This document shows positions 43,902 to 51,850 of a stretch of 64,000 nucleotides of DNA, one piece after another (within the stretch, counting starts at the first letter, position 1; every line of letters starts with the position of its first letter). The DNA is from an uncultured Lachnospiraceae bacterium (GTDB lineage: Bacteria > Bacillota > Clostridia > Lachnospirales > Lachnospiraceae). The DNA lies in assembly GCA_947243855.1 (NCBI GenBank), contig CAMXIK010000022.1, positions 1 to 64,000 of the forward strand, read 5' to 3'. Position numbers and translations under genes: made by a program. The notes below the pieces were generated by a model that was given only the letters and a program-made list of their open reading frames with translations, was not told the origin of the DNA and did no database searches.

Positions 43902-44408
43902 ATGGCTTTATTACAACAGTGGCGCGACATGGCGTACTCGGAGACAGCGAATAAGGGTGATTTACAGAGACTCTGGTCCGCTTATTTTCAGAAGGAAAAG
44001 GAAATTTACGCCCAGATTTTAAAGACTCCCGACAAGGCGGTGAAAGGCACAGTCAAGGAGCTGGCGGATAAATACGAAGTGGATCTGATGACGATGGTGG
44101 GCTTTCTGGACGGCATTAACGACAGCCTGAAGAAAGCAAATCCCATCGAGGAGATGGAAGAAGACACTAAGGTAAGCCTCGGTTTTGACAAGGAACTGCT
44201 CTATAAGAATATGGTGGCGGCCGGCGCGGACTGGCTTTATAATCTGGAAGAGTGGAACGAAATCTTTGACGAAGATAAGAGAAAGGCTCTTTACAGGGAG
44301 CAGAAGCAGTCCACGACCATTCACAAAGATAAGAAGATTTATCCCAACGATCCCTGTCCCTGCGGCAGCGGTAAGAAGTACAAAAAGTGCTGCGGGAAGA
44401 ATGCGTAG
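43902..44408 (+). CDS. SEC-C motif zinc-binding protein
   Basis: 168 aa. The body is helical ([20 protein letters not shown]) and the C-terminus is a perfect SEC-C zinc motif, [16 protein letters not shown], as at the end of SecA. Such stand-alone proteins in Clostridia may bind ribosomes or SecY-related partners, but no role is established. GGTGG lies about 9 nt before the ATG. The following T-box leader begins a separate unit. Confidence 0.85.
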   Translation: MALLQQWRDMAYSETANKGDLQRLWSAYFQKEKEIYAQILKTPDKAVKGTVKELADKYEVDLMTMVGFLDGINDSLKKANPIEEMEEDTKVSLGFDKELLYKNMVAAGADWLYNLEEWNEIFDEDKRKALYREQKQSTTIHKDKKIYPNDPCPCGSGKKYKKCCGKNA

Positions 44409-44487
44409 GCAGTTGAAAGTTAGAATATTATGTAAACCTATTGCTGGAGTCTTTTTTGGTAAAAGATGAAAAAAACAAAATTAACGC

Positions 44488-44516
44488 TTTACTTTTAAAA
44501 TTGTCTGGCATAAAAT
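44488..44516 (+). promoter_or_regulatory. Promoter of the thrS T-box transcript
   Basis: TTTACT, 17 bp, TAAAAT, about 7 nt before the start of the T-box leader. Confidence 0.6.
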
Positions 44517-44522
44517 AAGGAT

Positions 44523-44803
44523 AAGTTTTGGGAAACAGGAATAGAGAGCAACACGTTGACGAGAAGAGTAGAATGCGAAAGGTATCAGAGAGAAACGCCG
44601 CGAGCTGAAAGCGTTTTTGCCGGAAGTATTTGAAAACCAACTCCGAGTGGCCTTAATACGGCCCGTTGACTCACGTTACAGTCGAATGAGTGGTTCTGGT
44701 AAGCCGTTCTTAATTGATAAAAAGAGCGCACGGAACAAGAGAGGTGGAACCGCGTAAACATACGTCCTCTGCACAGTCTGATTGACCGTGCAGGGGATTT
44801 TTT
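44523..44803 (+). promoter_or_regulatory. T-box riboswitch controlling thrS
   Basis: The conserved T-box AGAGGTGGAACCGCG lies at 44740-44754. The stem I landmark GACGAGAAGAGTAG lies near 44559-44572. The terminator CCTCTGCAC/GTGCAGGGG with six T's lies at 44766-44803. An ACC at 44636-44638, just before AACTCCGAGT, is the likely threonine specifier codon. Uncharged tRNA-Thr would stabilise the antiterminator and allow transcription into the small ORF and thrS. Confidence 0.92.
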
Positions 44804-44870
44804 GCGCGTATGGAAGCACTGAGCAACGCGAACGAGAAATGCGAAGCATTTCGAATCTGCTTATACGCGC
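44804..44870 (+). other. Compound hairpin between the T-box and the first ORF
   Basis: GCGCGTAT and ATACGCGC close a 67-nt element; inside are AGCA/TGCT and a second hairpin GAAATGC-gaa-GCATTTC. It starts at the last T's of the T-box terminator. Its role is unknown; it may protect the processed mRNA. Confidence 0.6.
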
Positions 44871-44898
44871 TAAGCAAAAATAAAAGGAGGACAGCAAC

Positions 44899-45144
44899 AT
44901 GACACCTACAGAATGGAAAGAAAAAGCGATCGACGCCGTAAGCGGTGATTTCACCCTTACAAAACTGGATTTCTGCCTGATCGGGGCGATCTGCTTTCTG
45001 GCGGGAATCTGTATCGGGATGATCGCAGCGCCGTTTACACATGGAATCAAAATCGGAATCGGCAGCTATAACGGCAGTAATAATACGGGAAACGGCTGTC
45101 ATAACGGCAGTGAGAACGGAAATAATGATAGTCACAATTGTTGA
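44899..45144 (+). CDS. Small membrane protein in the thrS transcript
   Basis: 81 aa with an excellent AAAGGAGG 9 nt before the ATG. One or two membrane helices (about 24-45, FCLIGAICFLAGICIGMIAA) are followed by an unusual Gly/Asn/Ser/His-rich tail (SYNGSNNTGNGCHNG, NGNNDSHNC). It lies between the T-box and thrS, so threonine starvation should induce it. The tail could bind metal through its His and Cys residues; this is a guess. No family recognised. Confidence 0.6.
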   Translation: MTPTEWKEKAIDAVSGDFTLTKLDFCLIGAICFLAGICIGMIAAPFTHGIKIGIGSYNGSNNTGNGCHNGSENGNNDSHNC

Positions 45145-45212
45145 TTGTATTTTAAGAAATTTTGGCAAGGAGGCGTTCCTCAACATAAAACGCTTCGGAA
45201 TGGAGGAAAATC

Positions 45213-47180
45213 ATGAAAATTACATTGAAAGACGGCTCCTCAAAGGAGTATGCACAGGCTATGAGCATTTACGATATCGCGCTTGATATCTCCGAGGGAC
45301 TTGCCCGCGCGGCATGTGCAGGCGAGGTGGACGGAGAGGTGAAGGATCTGCGGACGGTGATCGACGCGGACTGTACCCTCAATATTTTGACGGCAAATGA
45401 TCCAGAGGGACTGCGGGTTGTCAGACACACGGCTTCCCATGTGCTGGCGGAGGCGGTGAAACGTCTTTTCCCGGAGGCCAAGGTGACCATTGGCCCGGCT
45501 ATCGACGAGGGCTTTTACTATGATTTCGACGCAGCGCCGTTTTCCAGAGAGGATCTGGATAAGCTGGAAGCGGAGATGAAGAAGATTATCAAGGAAGGGC
45601 ATAAGCTGGAACGGTTTACCCTATCAAGACTGGAAGCCATCAAATATATGGAGGAGAGAAACGAGCCGTACAAGGTGGAGCTGATTCAGGATCTGCCGGA
45701 GGACGCGGAGATTTCCTTCTACGATCAGGGCGGTTTTGTAGATTTGTGCGCAGGCCCTCATTTGATGAGCACGAAAAATATCAAGGCGTATAAGCTGATT
45801 TCGTCCTCTATGGCCTATTGGCGGGGCGATTCCAACAAGGCGCAGTTACAGCGTATTTACGGTACTGCTTTTGCAAAAAAGGAGGAGCTTGAGGCATATT
45901 TGGAGCATTTGGAGGATATCAAGCGCCGGGATCACAATAAACTGGGCCGTGAAATGGAATTGTTTACCACGGTTGATGTGATTGGGCAGGGATTGCCGCT
46001 GCTGCTTCCCAAGGGAACGAAGATGGTAATGAAGATGCAGCGTTGGATCGAGGATCTGGAGGATAAGGAGTGGGGCTATGTGAGAACCAAAACCCCGCTC
46101 ATGGCAAAGAGCGATCTTTATAAAATGTCCGGCCACTGGGATCATTACAAGGAAGGTATGTTTGTGCTGGGAGACGAGGAAAAGGACAAAGAAGTATTTG
46201 CCCTGCGTCCCATGACCTGTCCCTTCCAATACTACTGTTATAAGAATACCCAGCATTCCTACCGCGATCTGCCGATCCGCTACGGCGAGACGTCCACCCT
46301 TTTCCGTAACGAGGACTCCGGCGAGATGCACGGATTGACCCGTGTGCGCCAGTTCACGATTTCTGAGGGGCACTTGATCGTCCGTCCGGATCAGATGGTG
46401 GAGGAGTTTAAGGGTTGTATCGCGTTAGCAAAATATGTTATGTCAACCTTGGGGCTGTTGGACGATATTACATGGCATTTGTCTAAATGGGACCCGGAGA
46501 ACCCGGAGAAATATATTGGTGAGCCGGAGGTCTGGAACGAGACGGAGGCGCACATCAGAAATATTTTGACAGAGCTTGATCTTCCTTTTACGGAGGAAGT
46601 GGGAGAGGCCGCTTTCTATGGTCCAAAGGTAGACATTAACGCGAAAAACGTGTACGGTAAAGAAGACACTATGATTACGATTCAGTGGGACGCTCTGCTG
46701 GCGGAGCAGTTTGATATGTATTATATCGACGCAAACGGCGACCGCATCCGCCCATATATTATCCACAGAACTTCGCTGGGATGCTATGAGCGGACCTTGG
46801 CGTGGCTGATTGAGAAATATGCGGGTAAATTCCCTACTTGGCTGTGTCCGGAGCAGGTGCGCGTGCTTACAATTTCTGAAAAGTACGATGAGTATGCGGA
46901 GGAGATCCGAAAGGAGCTTGCGCGAAACGATATTGACGTGACCGTGGACAATCGCTCCGAGAAGATCGGCTTTAAGATTCGTGAGGCGAGACTTGCGAAA
47001 GTGCCTTATATGCTTGTGGTAGGCGCGCAGGAGGCCGAGGATAAAACGGTGTCCGTCAGAAGCCGATTCGCCGGGGACGAGGGCGTGAAGCCGCTTGCAG
47101 ATTTTATCGACCAGATCTGTAAGGAAATTCGCACGAAGGAGATCCGCAAGGAAGAGGTTCCCGAGGAGAAGAAAGCGTAA
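45213..47180 (+). CDS. thrS: Threonine--tRNA ligase
   Basis: 655 aa; charges tRNA-Thr. Domains in order: TGS (about 1-62, MKITLKDGSSKEYAQAMSIY), the editing domain with HTASHVLAEAVKRLFP (about 72) and the Cys-His pair in DLCAGPHLMST, the class II core with motif 2 RNEDSGEMHGLTRVRQF and motif 3 SLGCYERTLAWLIE, and the C-terminal anticodon domain (about 540-640). The zinc ligands Cys (MTCPF) and His are present. GGAGG precedes the ATG. Expression is governed by the T-box leader 400 bp upstream. Confidence 0.97.
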   Translation: MKITLKDGSSKEYAQAMSIYDIALDISEGLARAACAGEVDGEVKDLRTVIDADCTLNILTANDPEGLRVVRHTASHVLAEAVKRLFPEAKVTIGPAIDEGFYYDFDAAPFSREDLDKLEAEMKKIIKEGHKLERFTLSRLEAIKYMEERNEPYKVELIQDLPEDAEISFYDQGGFVDLCAGPHLMSTKNIKAYKLISSSMAYWRGDSNKAQLQRIYGTAFAKKEELEAYLEHLEDIKRRDHNKLGREMELFTTVDVIGQGLPLLLPKGTKMVMKMQRWIEDLEDKEWGYVRTKTPLMAKSDLYKMSGHWDHYKEGMFVLGDEEKDKEVFALRPMTCPFQYYCYKNTQHSYRDLPIRYGETSTLFRNEDSGEMHGLTRVRQFTISEGHLIVRPDQMVEEFKGCIALAKYVMSTLGLLDDITWHLSKWDPENPEKYIGEPEVWNETEAHIRNILTELDLPFTEEVGEAAFYGPKVDINAKNVYGKEDTMITIQWDALLAEQFDMYYIDANGDRIRPYIIHRTSLGCYERTLAWLIEKYAGKFPTWLCPEQVRVLTISEKYDEYAEEIRKELARNDIDVTVDNRSEKIGFKIREARLAKVPYMLVVGAQEAEDKTVSVRSRFAGDEGVKPLADFIDQICKEIRTKEIRKEEVPEEKKA

Positions 47181-47233
47181 AGAGGCGGCGCGCAGGAAGC
47201 GTTTTTCGATGGAGCTATGGAGTAAGCACAGCT

Positions 47234-48976
47234 ATGATTTTACGTAAAAAAGTGTCTGGCAGAGATGTGTTGGGATACCTTCTGCTTGCAATCAGCGCAG
47301 ACATGCTTTTTAAAAGCGCGGCGCTGTGTTTCAGTAATGACATTTGGTACGACGAGCTTTTCACTGTGGGAATGGCGGAACATTCCTACGGTGAGCTGGT
47401 TCGTTTTACAGCGGCAGACGTACATCCGCCGCTGTATTATTGTATTGTTAAGTTTTTTACAGACTTATGTAAACTGATTCTGCCGTCGGTGGGAACGGTG
47501 ATACCAGCGAAACTGGTTTCCGTTCTGCCCTATTTTATGCTGCTGCTCTATGCAGTGACATGGATTCGCAGAAGATGGGGCGTTTTTACGGGAGGGCTGT
47601 TTTTATTTTGTGTAACGGCTATGCCCCAGCTTTCGGCTTATATGGTGGAGGCGCGGATGTACGGCTGGGCGCTTCTGTTTGTGACGGCGGCTTTTCTGCA
47701 CGCGGATGCGCTTACGGTGATAGACAGCGGCGGGAATGCACAGGATGCGGGCATAACCCGACGGAAAACGACATCTGCCGAAAATCGACAGAGCAGGTTA
47801 CGGTTTGTGCATGGGGCGGCGCTCGTATTCTATGGCCTTGCCGCTGCCTATACCCAGTATTTTGCCTGTGTGGCGGTGGTAATGGTCTATCTGTATCTGC
47901 TGTTCCGGTTATGGAGACAAGACCGGGGAAGGATCAAGGAGTGGCTGTTTTGTGCGGCGGCGTCCGCGCTCGGCTATGTGCCGTGGCTTTTTGCTTTGGC
48001 GGGGCAGATCAGCGCGGTGCGGGAGAATTACTGGATTCTGCCGCTGACGTGGCGGTCTCTCGGAGGATGCGTCAAATTTATTATGAAGCCCGCATTTCGT
48101 AATGATATGGTAAATACCGTGCTTGCGGTAGTTTTGACGGCTGGCTTTGGAGTGGCGTTTTTGTGGTGTGGATGGCAGCATAAACTCGGACATAAGGGGA
48201 GAGTTTTTGACGAAAATGTAAAAGAACGGCGTTTTATTACGGCTGCTGCGGGGATATGGGTGCTGGCCGGCGTGGTTGGCTTCGGCTTTGCGGCCTCCCT
48301 GCTGATTCGGCCAATCTTTGTTTACCGCTATATGATTCCAGCGCTTGGGTGTTTTTGGCTGAGTTTTGCGCTCTGTATGGATGAAATATTATGTAAACCA
48401 AAAGGCGATCAGCCGGAACAGGAGCAGACACGGGAGAAGGAAACAGATCAAGAGCGCCGTTTCTGGATGTCGAAAGACAGATGGTTTTTCGGGGGATGTC
48501 TTGCGTTCATCGGACTCGTTGTGGCAGTCGGCCTGCGCGATTACCGTGCTTTTATGGGCGAGGAGGAATATAAGATTGTTATGATGCGGGAGACGGAGAC
48601 GGCGCTTTCGCTGATTGGCCCGGAAGATACGGTTCTCTATAACTTTGATCAGGTGCAGGCAGTGACGGGTTACTATCTGCCGGAAACGGTAGAACGGCTG
48701 TTGTGGCGGACGGAAGGAGAGAAGCTGATTCAGGAGATTACCTCGCCCTGCGGACAAGCGGAGGATGTGGAGGAGATCCGGCGGATACTCAGACAGGCGC
48801 AGAGCGGAATGCATCAAAAAAATTTGTGGTTCATCGGCAGCTTTAACAGTCGTGACGGGATTGTGGAGGAATGGCGCGAAGACGGACTTTATGTGGAAGA
48901 GATGGGCAGTTTTTTGTTGGAGCGTTATTGGTTTAACTTGTATAGAATTTCAGATTCTGACCATACTACCTTTTAG
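47234..48976 (+). CDS. GT39/GT83-type membrane glycosyltransferase
   Basis: 580 aa with about ten membrane helices. The first loop has the family signature DIWYDELFTVGMAEHS and ADVHPPLYYCIVKFF, matching the DE and HPP motifs of lipid-linked-sugar transferases (PMT_2 type). The C-terminal third is soluble and probably extracellular (ETALSLIGPEDTVLYNFD). Such enzymes move mannose, arabinose or another sugar from polyprenyl phosphate to protein or cell wall; the acceptor is unknown. The ribosome site is weak. Two TTATGTAAAC motifs lie inside it. Confidence 0.85.
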   Translation: MILRKKVSGRDVLGYLLLAISADMLFKSAALCFSNDIWYDELFTVGMAEHSYGELVRFTAADVHPPLYYCIVKFFTDLCKLILPSVGTVIPAKLVSVLPYFMLLLYAVTWIRRRWGVFTGGLFLFCVTAMPQLSAYMVEARMYGWALLFVTAAFLHADALTVIDSGGNAQDAGITRRKTTSAENRQSRLRFVHGAALVFYGLAAAYTQYFACVAVVMVYLYLLFRLWRQDRGRIKEWLFCAAASALGYVPWLFALAGQISAVRENYWILPLTWRSLGGCVKFIMKPAFRNDMVNTVLAVVLTAGFGVAFLWCGWQHKLGHKGRVFDENVKERRFITAAAGIWVLAGVVGFGFAASLLIRPIFVYRYMIPALGCFWLSFALCMDEILCKPKGDQPEQEQTREKETDQERRFWMSKDRWFFGGCLAFIGLVVAVGLRDYRAFMGEEEYKIVMMRETETALSLIGPEDTVLYNFDQVQAVTGYYLPETVERLLWRTEGEKLIQEITSPCGQAEDVEEIRRILRQAQSGMHQKNLWFIGSFNSRDGIVEEWREDGLYVEEMGSFLLERYWFNLYRISDSDHTTF

Positions 48977-49008
48977 AGATCATTTTTGGAGATTGGAAGG
49001 AGGTAACT

Positions 49009-49323
49009 ATGGCGGAATTAAAATGTGGCGTATTAAATTGCAGCTATAATCAGGAGGAATACTGCTGTAAGGGGGATATCATGGTGGGCGGCAGCCATGC
49101 CTGTGACTGCGACGGAACTTGCTGCGAGAGCTTTTCCCAGAGACGGGGAGATTCCTATATCAGCTCTCTGGAGCATCCGTGCAGGACGATCAGTATTGAC
49201 TGTGAGGCGGCAAAATGCGTATACAATTCGAATTACAAATGTCATGCGGAGCATGTGGACATCAAAGGCGGCGGCGCCTGCGACTGTAGGGAGACGTCCT
49301 GCGCAACGTTTCGGGAAGCGTGA
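49009..49323 (+). CDS. DUF1540 double-repeat cysteine-rich protein
   Basis: 104 aa made of two similar Cys-rich units: CGVLNCSYNQEEYCCKG with ACDCDGTCCESF, and CEAAKCVYNSNYKCHA with ACDCRETSCATF. This is the DUF1540 motif, which probably binds a metal ion through its Cys and His residues and is widespread in spore-forming Clostridia. GGAAGGAGG precedes the ATG, the strongest ribosome site in this area, suggesting high expression. The role is unknown. Confidence 0.9.
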   Translation: MAELKCGVLNCSYNQEEYCCKGDIMVGGSHACDCDGTCCESFSQRRGDSYISSLEHPCRTISIDCEAAKCVYNSNYKCHAEHVDIKGGGACDCRETSCATFREA

Positions 49324-49385
49324 GGGAGCTTGTTTAGAGTCAGTTCAGCTCACGCCCATTCGCAAAATGTACCACAGTAAATAGG

Positions 49386-49414
49386 TTGCGAGTTTTGTGT
49401 TTTTATATTACAAT
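49386..49414 (+). promoter_or_regulatory. Promoter of the repeat-containing lipoprotein
   Basis: TTGCGA, 17 bp, TACAAT. Predicted start near 49421, a few bases before a perfect hairpin. Confidence 0.55.
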
Positions 49415-49424
49415 AGTCATGTTG

Positions 49425-49448
49425 GACGCAAGCCGTTTGGCTTGCGTC
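49425..49448 (+). promoter_or_regulatory. Perfect 10-bp hairpin in the leader
   Basis: GACGCAAGCC-gttt-GGCTTGCGTC. With the promoter above it would form the extreme 5' end of the mRNA, a typical stabilising hairpin; it may also serve as a weak terminator for the DUF1540 gene. Confidence 0.55.
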
Positions 49449-49477
49449 TTAATATAGGGAAAGGCAAGCGGTTATTT

Positions 49478-50260
49478 ATGAATAGAAGAAAAGCAAATCT
49501 CCTCCTGTCTTTGGGATGCGCCTTGATGCTGGCGGCCTGTGGAGACGGGGAGGCTGTACATACGAACGCTGATATGCCGGCGGAGGAGACAATTTCAGAG
49601 GAAGCGGAGCCGTCTGAGGAAGGCGGAGAGACGGCGGTCGAAGAAGCGGAACCGTCTGGGGACGCCGAAGAAACGGCAGCCGAAGAAGGAGAACCGTCTG
49701 GGGATGCCGGAGAGGCAGCGGCGGACGCTGATTTGACACCGCCGATCGAGATGGATGAAACGCTGAGAAACGAGCTGGCGGAGGAAATGCTGCAGGAAAA
49801 CGAGATGGACACCTTCGTGGTGGAGAGCGCCCCTGTCACAAAAGGGTGCAGTTTTACCCTGCCGGAAGATTTTTCAGAGTCGGAGGACATAGAGGGGATG
49901 TATGTGACCAAGCGGTATCCCATCGATGCTTCCACAATTTATCATGTGGCGCTGGGGAGGGATGTGGCGCTGCAGTTGATGACGGAAGAGACTTTCAAGG
50001 CGCAGGCGGAAGAAAACTTCCGCAAGGAGTATGGAGAGGACATAGAGGTACATATAGACAGCTTTGAACGGATTCATATCGACGGCTGTCCTGCTTTCCG
50101 CATTCTTTGCCACTATCAGGTGGGCGATACCCAGATGTCGCAGTTGGAGTATGCGATCAATGCAGATAAGAGCTATGTGATTACTTATTCGCAGACGGAC
50201 GATTATGACCGTATGGAGGAATACGAGGCCAGCGCGGAGACGATTCATCTGGAATTTTAG
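49478..50260 (+). CDS. Lipoprotein with acidic tandem repeats
   Basis: 260 aa from MNRRKANLLL; the open frame extends upstream but only through the leader hairpin. The lipobox LAAC (Cys about 23) ends the signal. An acidic linker (about 30-90) contains three 14-residue repeats of the form EEAEPSGDAEETAA. The C-terminal domain (about 105-258) is a mixed alpha/beta fold with SFTLPEDFSESEDIEGMYV, much like a DcrB/PsbP-type domain. Function unknown; it is probably displayed on the outer face of the membrane. Confidence 0.8.
   Translation: MNRRKANLLLSLGCALMLAACGDGEAVHTNADMPAEETISEEAEPSEEGGETAVEEAEPSGDAEETAAEEGEPSGDAGEAAADADLTPPIEMDETLRNELAEEMLQENEMDTFVVESAPVTKGCSFTLPEDFSESEDIEGMYVTKRYPIDASTIYHVALGRDVALQLMTEETFKAQAEENFRKEYGEDIEVHIDSFERIHIDGCPAFRILCHYQVGDTQMSQLEYAINADKSYVITYSQTDDYDRMEEYEASAETIHLEF
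49598..49723 (+). repeat. Three 42-bp in-frame tandem repeats
   Basis: Units at 49598, 49640 and 49682 encode 14-residue acidic Glu/Ala/Pro/Ser repeats in the lipoprotein linker. The first differs most from the other two. Confidence 0.85.
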
Positions 50261-50343
50261 CGGCGTAAGCGGTGGGAAAGCGCCTTTGCGAATCGCGCGG
50301 GCTGAACGGCTACATTTTTTGCTTAAAATATGTATTTGCAGTA

Positions 50344-50373
50344 TTGACATGAGCCAGAGGCCTATGGTATAGT
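50344..50373 (+). promoter_or_regulatory. Promoter of the infC-rpmI-rplT operon
   Basis: TTGACA, 18 bp, TATAGT, with a 215-nt leader before infC. Confidence 0.75.
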
Positions 50374-50379
50374 AACACA

Positions 50380-50537
50380 TGTGCAAAAGCACAGACAATC
50401 AAGCAGAGTATCCACTCTCACCTTGCAACGATTAGGTTCGCAAGCGTTCATAGCCTTTTGATAGACCGTTGGGAAACGGGAGATTTTTGCGGGCGTTTAT
50501 GATCGGGTGGATAGTTGTGTTGTCCGCTCGTTTTTTT
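50380..50537 (+). promoter_or_regulatory. Structured leader with attenuator (L20-leader type)
   Basis: The leader contains CACCTTGCAACG and GGTTCGCAAGCG segments able to pair. It ends in an intrinsic terminator (stem CGGGTGGATA with TTGTCCGCTCG, 50504-50530, then seven T's). In Firmicutes, free L20 binds such leaders and terminates the operon. The pairing of L20 leader parts was not fully checked. Confidence 0.7.
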
Positions 50538-50594
50538 GCGCACAGAGATAGGATGTATGCGATAGTTTTCTTATGGATATGGGAGGGTAAAAAG

Positions 50595-51101
50595 ATTAGC
50601 GACTTATTTATTAATGAGCAGATCAGGGACAGAGAAGTACGTGTGATCGGGGCAGACGGGGAACAGTTGGGCGTCATGCCGACGAAGGAAGCGATGAAGC
50701 TTGCAGAGGAGGCAGGCGTGGATCTGGTTAAGATTGCGCCCACGGCGAAGCCGCCGGTCTGCAAGATTGTGGACTACGGCAAGTTCAAATACGAACAGGC
50801 CAGAAAAGATAAGGAAGCAAAGAAGAAGCAGAAGATTGTGGAGATTAAGGAAATCCGCCTGTCTCCCAACATTGACACAAACGATTTGAACACAAAGGTA
50901 AACGCTGCCAGAAAGTTTATCAGCAAAGGCGACAGAGTGAAGGTTACGCTGCGTTTCCGCGGTCGTGAGATGGCGCATATGAATACCAGCAAGCATATTC
51001 TGGACGATTTTGCGGAGGCTCTTTCCGATATTGCGGTGATGGATAAGGCGCCCAAGGTGGAAGGCAGAAGCATGACCATGTTTTTAGCTGAGAAGCGTTA
51101 G
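50595..51101 (+). CDS. infC: Translation initiation factor IF-3, with ATT start codon
   Basis: 168 aa; binds the 30S subunit and checks start-codon pairing. The start is the rare codon ATT (ISDLFINEQIRDREVRV), with GGGAGGG 7 nt upstream. The nearest in-frame ATG is 21 codons earlier and yields a non-homologous leader peptide, so it is rejected. An unusual start codon is the known self-limiting device of infC. N- and C-terminal halves are both present (GEQLGVMPTKEAMKLAEEAG; KVTLRFRGREMAH). Confidence 0.95.
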   Translation: MSDLFINEQIRDREVRVIGADGEQLGVMPTKEAMKLAEEAGVDLVKIAPTAKPPVCKIVDYGKFKYEQARKDKEAKKKQKIVEIKEIRLSPNIDTNDLNTKVNAARKFISKGDRVKVTLRFRGREMAHMNTSKHILDDFAEALSDIAVMDKAPKVEGRSMTMFLAEKR

Positions 51102-51175
51102 TTTCCCGGTTGAAATAAATGATATCTTGGATTGATATCTTGTAACAGGAATAAAAATACAGGAGGAACAGTAAA

Positions 51176-51373
51176 ATGCCGAAAATGAAAACCAGCAGAG
51201 CTGCTGCAAAACGTTTCAAGGTGACCGGAACGGGTAAGTTAAAGAGAAATAAAGCGTACAAACGCCATATCTTAACCAAAAAGACAACGAAGAATAAGAG
51301 AAATCTCAGAAAGCCTGCGATGACGGACAAGACAAATGTAAAGAATATGAAGAAGATCTTACCGTATCTGTAA
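51176..51373 (+). CDS. rpmI: 50S ribosomal protein L35
   Basis: 65 aa, highly basic. [20 protein letters not shown] and [15 protein letters not shown] are the standard L35 sequence. AGGAGG precedes the ATG. Second gene of the infC operon, 74 bp after infC. Confidence 0.98.
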   Translation: MPKMKTSRAAAKRFKVTGTGKLKRNKAYKRHILTKKTTKNKRNLRKPAMTDKTNVKNMKKILPYL

Positions 51374-51436
51374 GCGTCTTATTTCATATGACGGCAGAGC
51401 AGATTGAGGGATTGGTAAATTTAGGAGGAAAAAGAC

Positions 51437-51793
51437 ATGGCAAGAATAAAAGGCGGCATGAACGCCAAAAAGAAACATAACAGAGTGTTAAAGCTTGCGA
51501 AAGGCTACAGAGGCGCAAGATCGAAACAGTATAGAGTGGCAAAGCAGTCCGTAATGAGAGCGCTGGCGTCATCCTATGCCGGCAGAAAAGAGAGAAAGCG
51601 TCAGTTTAGACAGCTTTGGATCGCACGTATCAATGCGGCGGCTAGAATGAACGGTCTTTCTTACAGCAAATTTATGTACGGCCTCAAGAACGCGGGCGTG
51701 GACATGAACAGAAAGATGCTTGCTGAGATGGCAGTCAATGACGCGGCAGGCTTTACAACCCTTGCGGAGCTTGCAAAGGCAAACTTGAAATAA
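51437..51793 (+). CDS. rplT: 50S ribosomal protein L20
   Basis: 118 aa; early 23S-rRNA assembly protein and likely the repressor that binds the operon leader. [20 protein letters not shown] and [17 protein letters not shown] are canonical. AGGAGG precedes the ATG; it is 63 bp after rpmI and ends the operon. Confidence 0.98.
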   Translation: MARIKGGMNAKKKHNRVLKLAKGYRGARSKQYRVAKQSVMRALASSYAGRKERKRQFRQLWIARINAAARMNGLSYSKFMYGLKNAGVDMNRKMLAEMAVNDAAGFTTLAELAKANLK

Positions 51794-51850
51794 TGTTGAA
51801 AATCGAAGGACATGGCGCTTAAGCCGTGTCTTTCTTTATAGGAGGTTTTT

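Noticed and set aside
50469-50594. ATG start for infC 42 codons upstream
   Set aside because: The extra residues are not IF-3-like and run through the attenuator; the ATT with GGGAGGG is the expected start.
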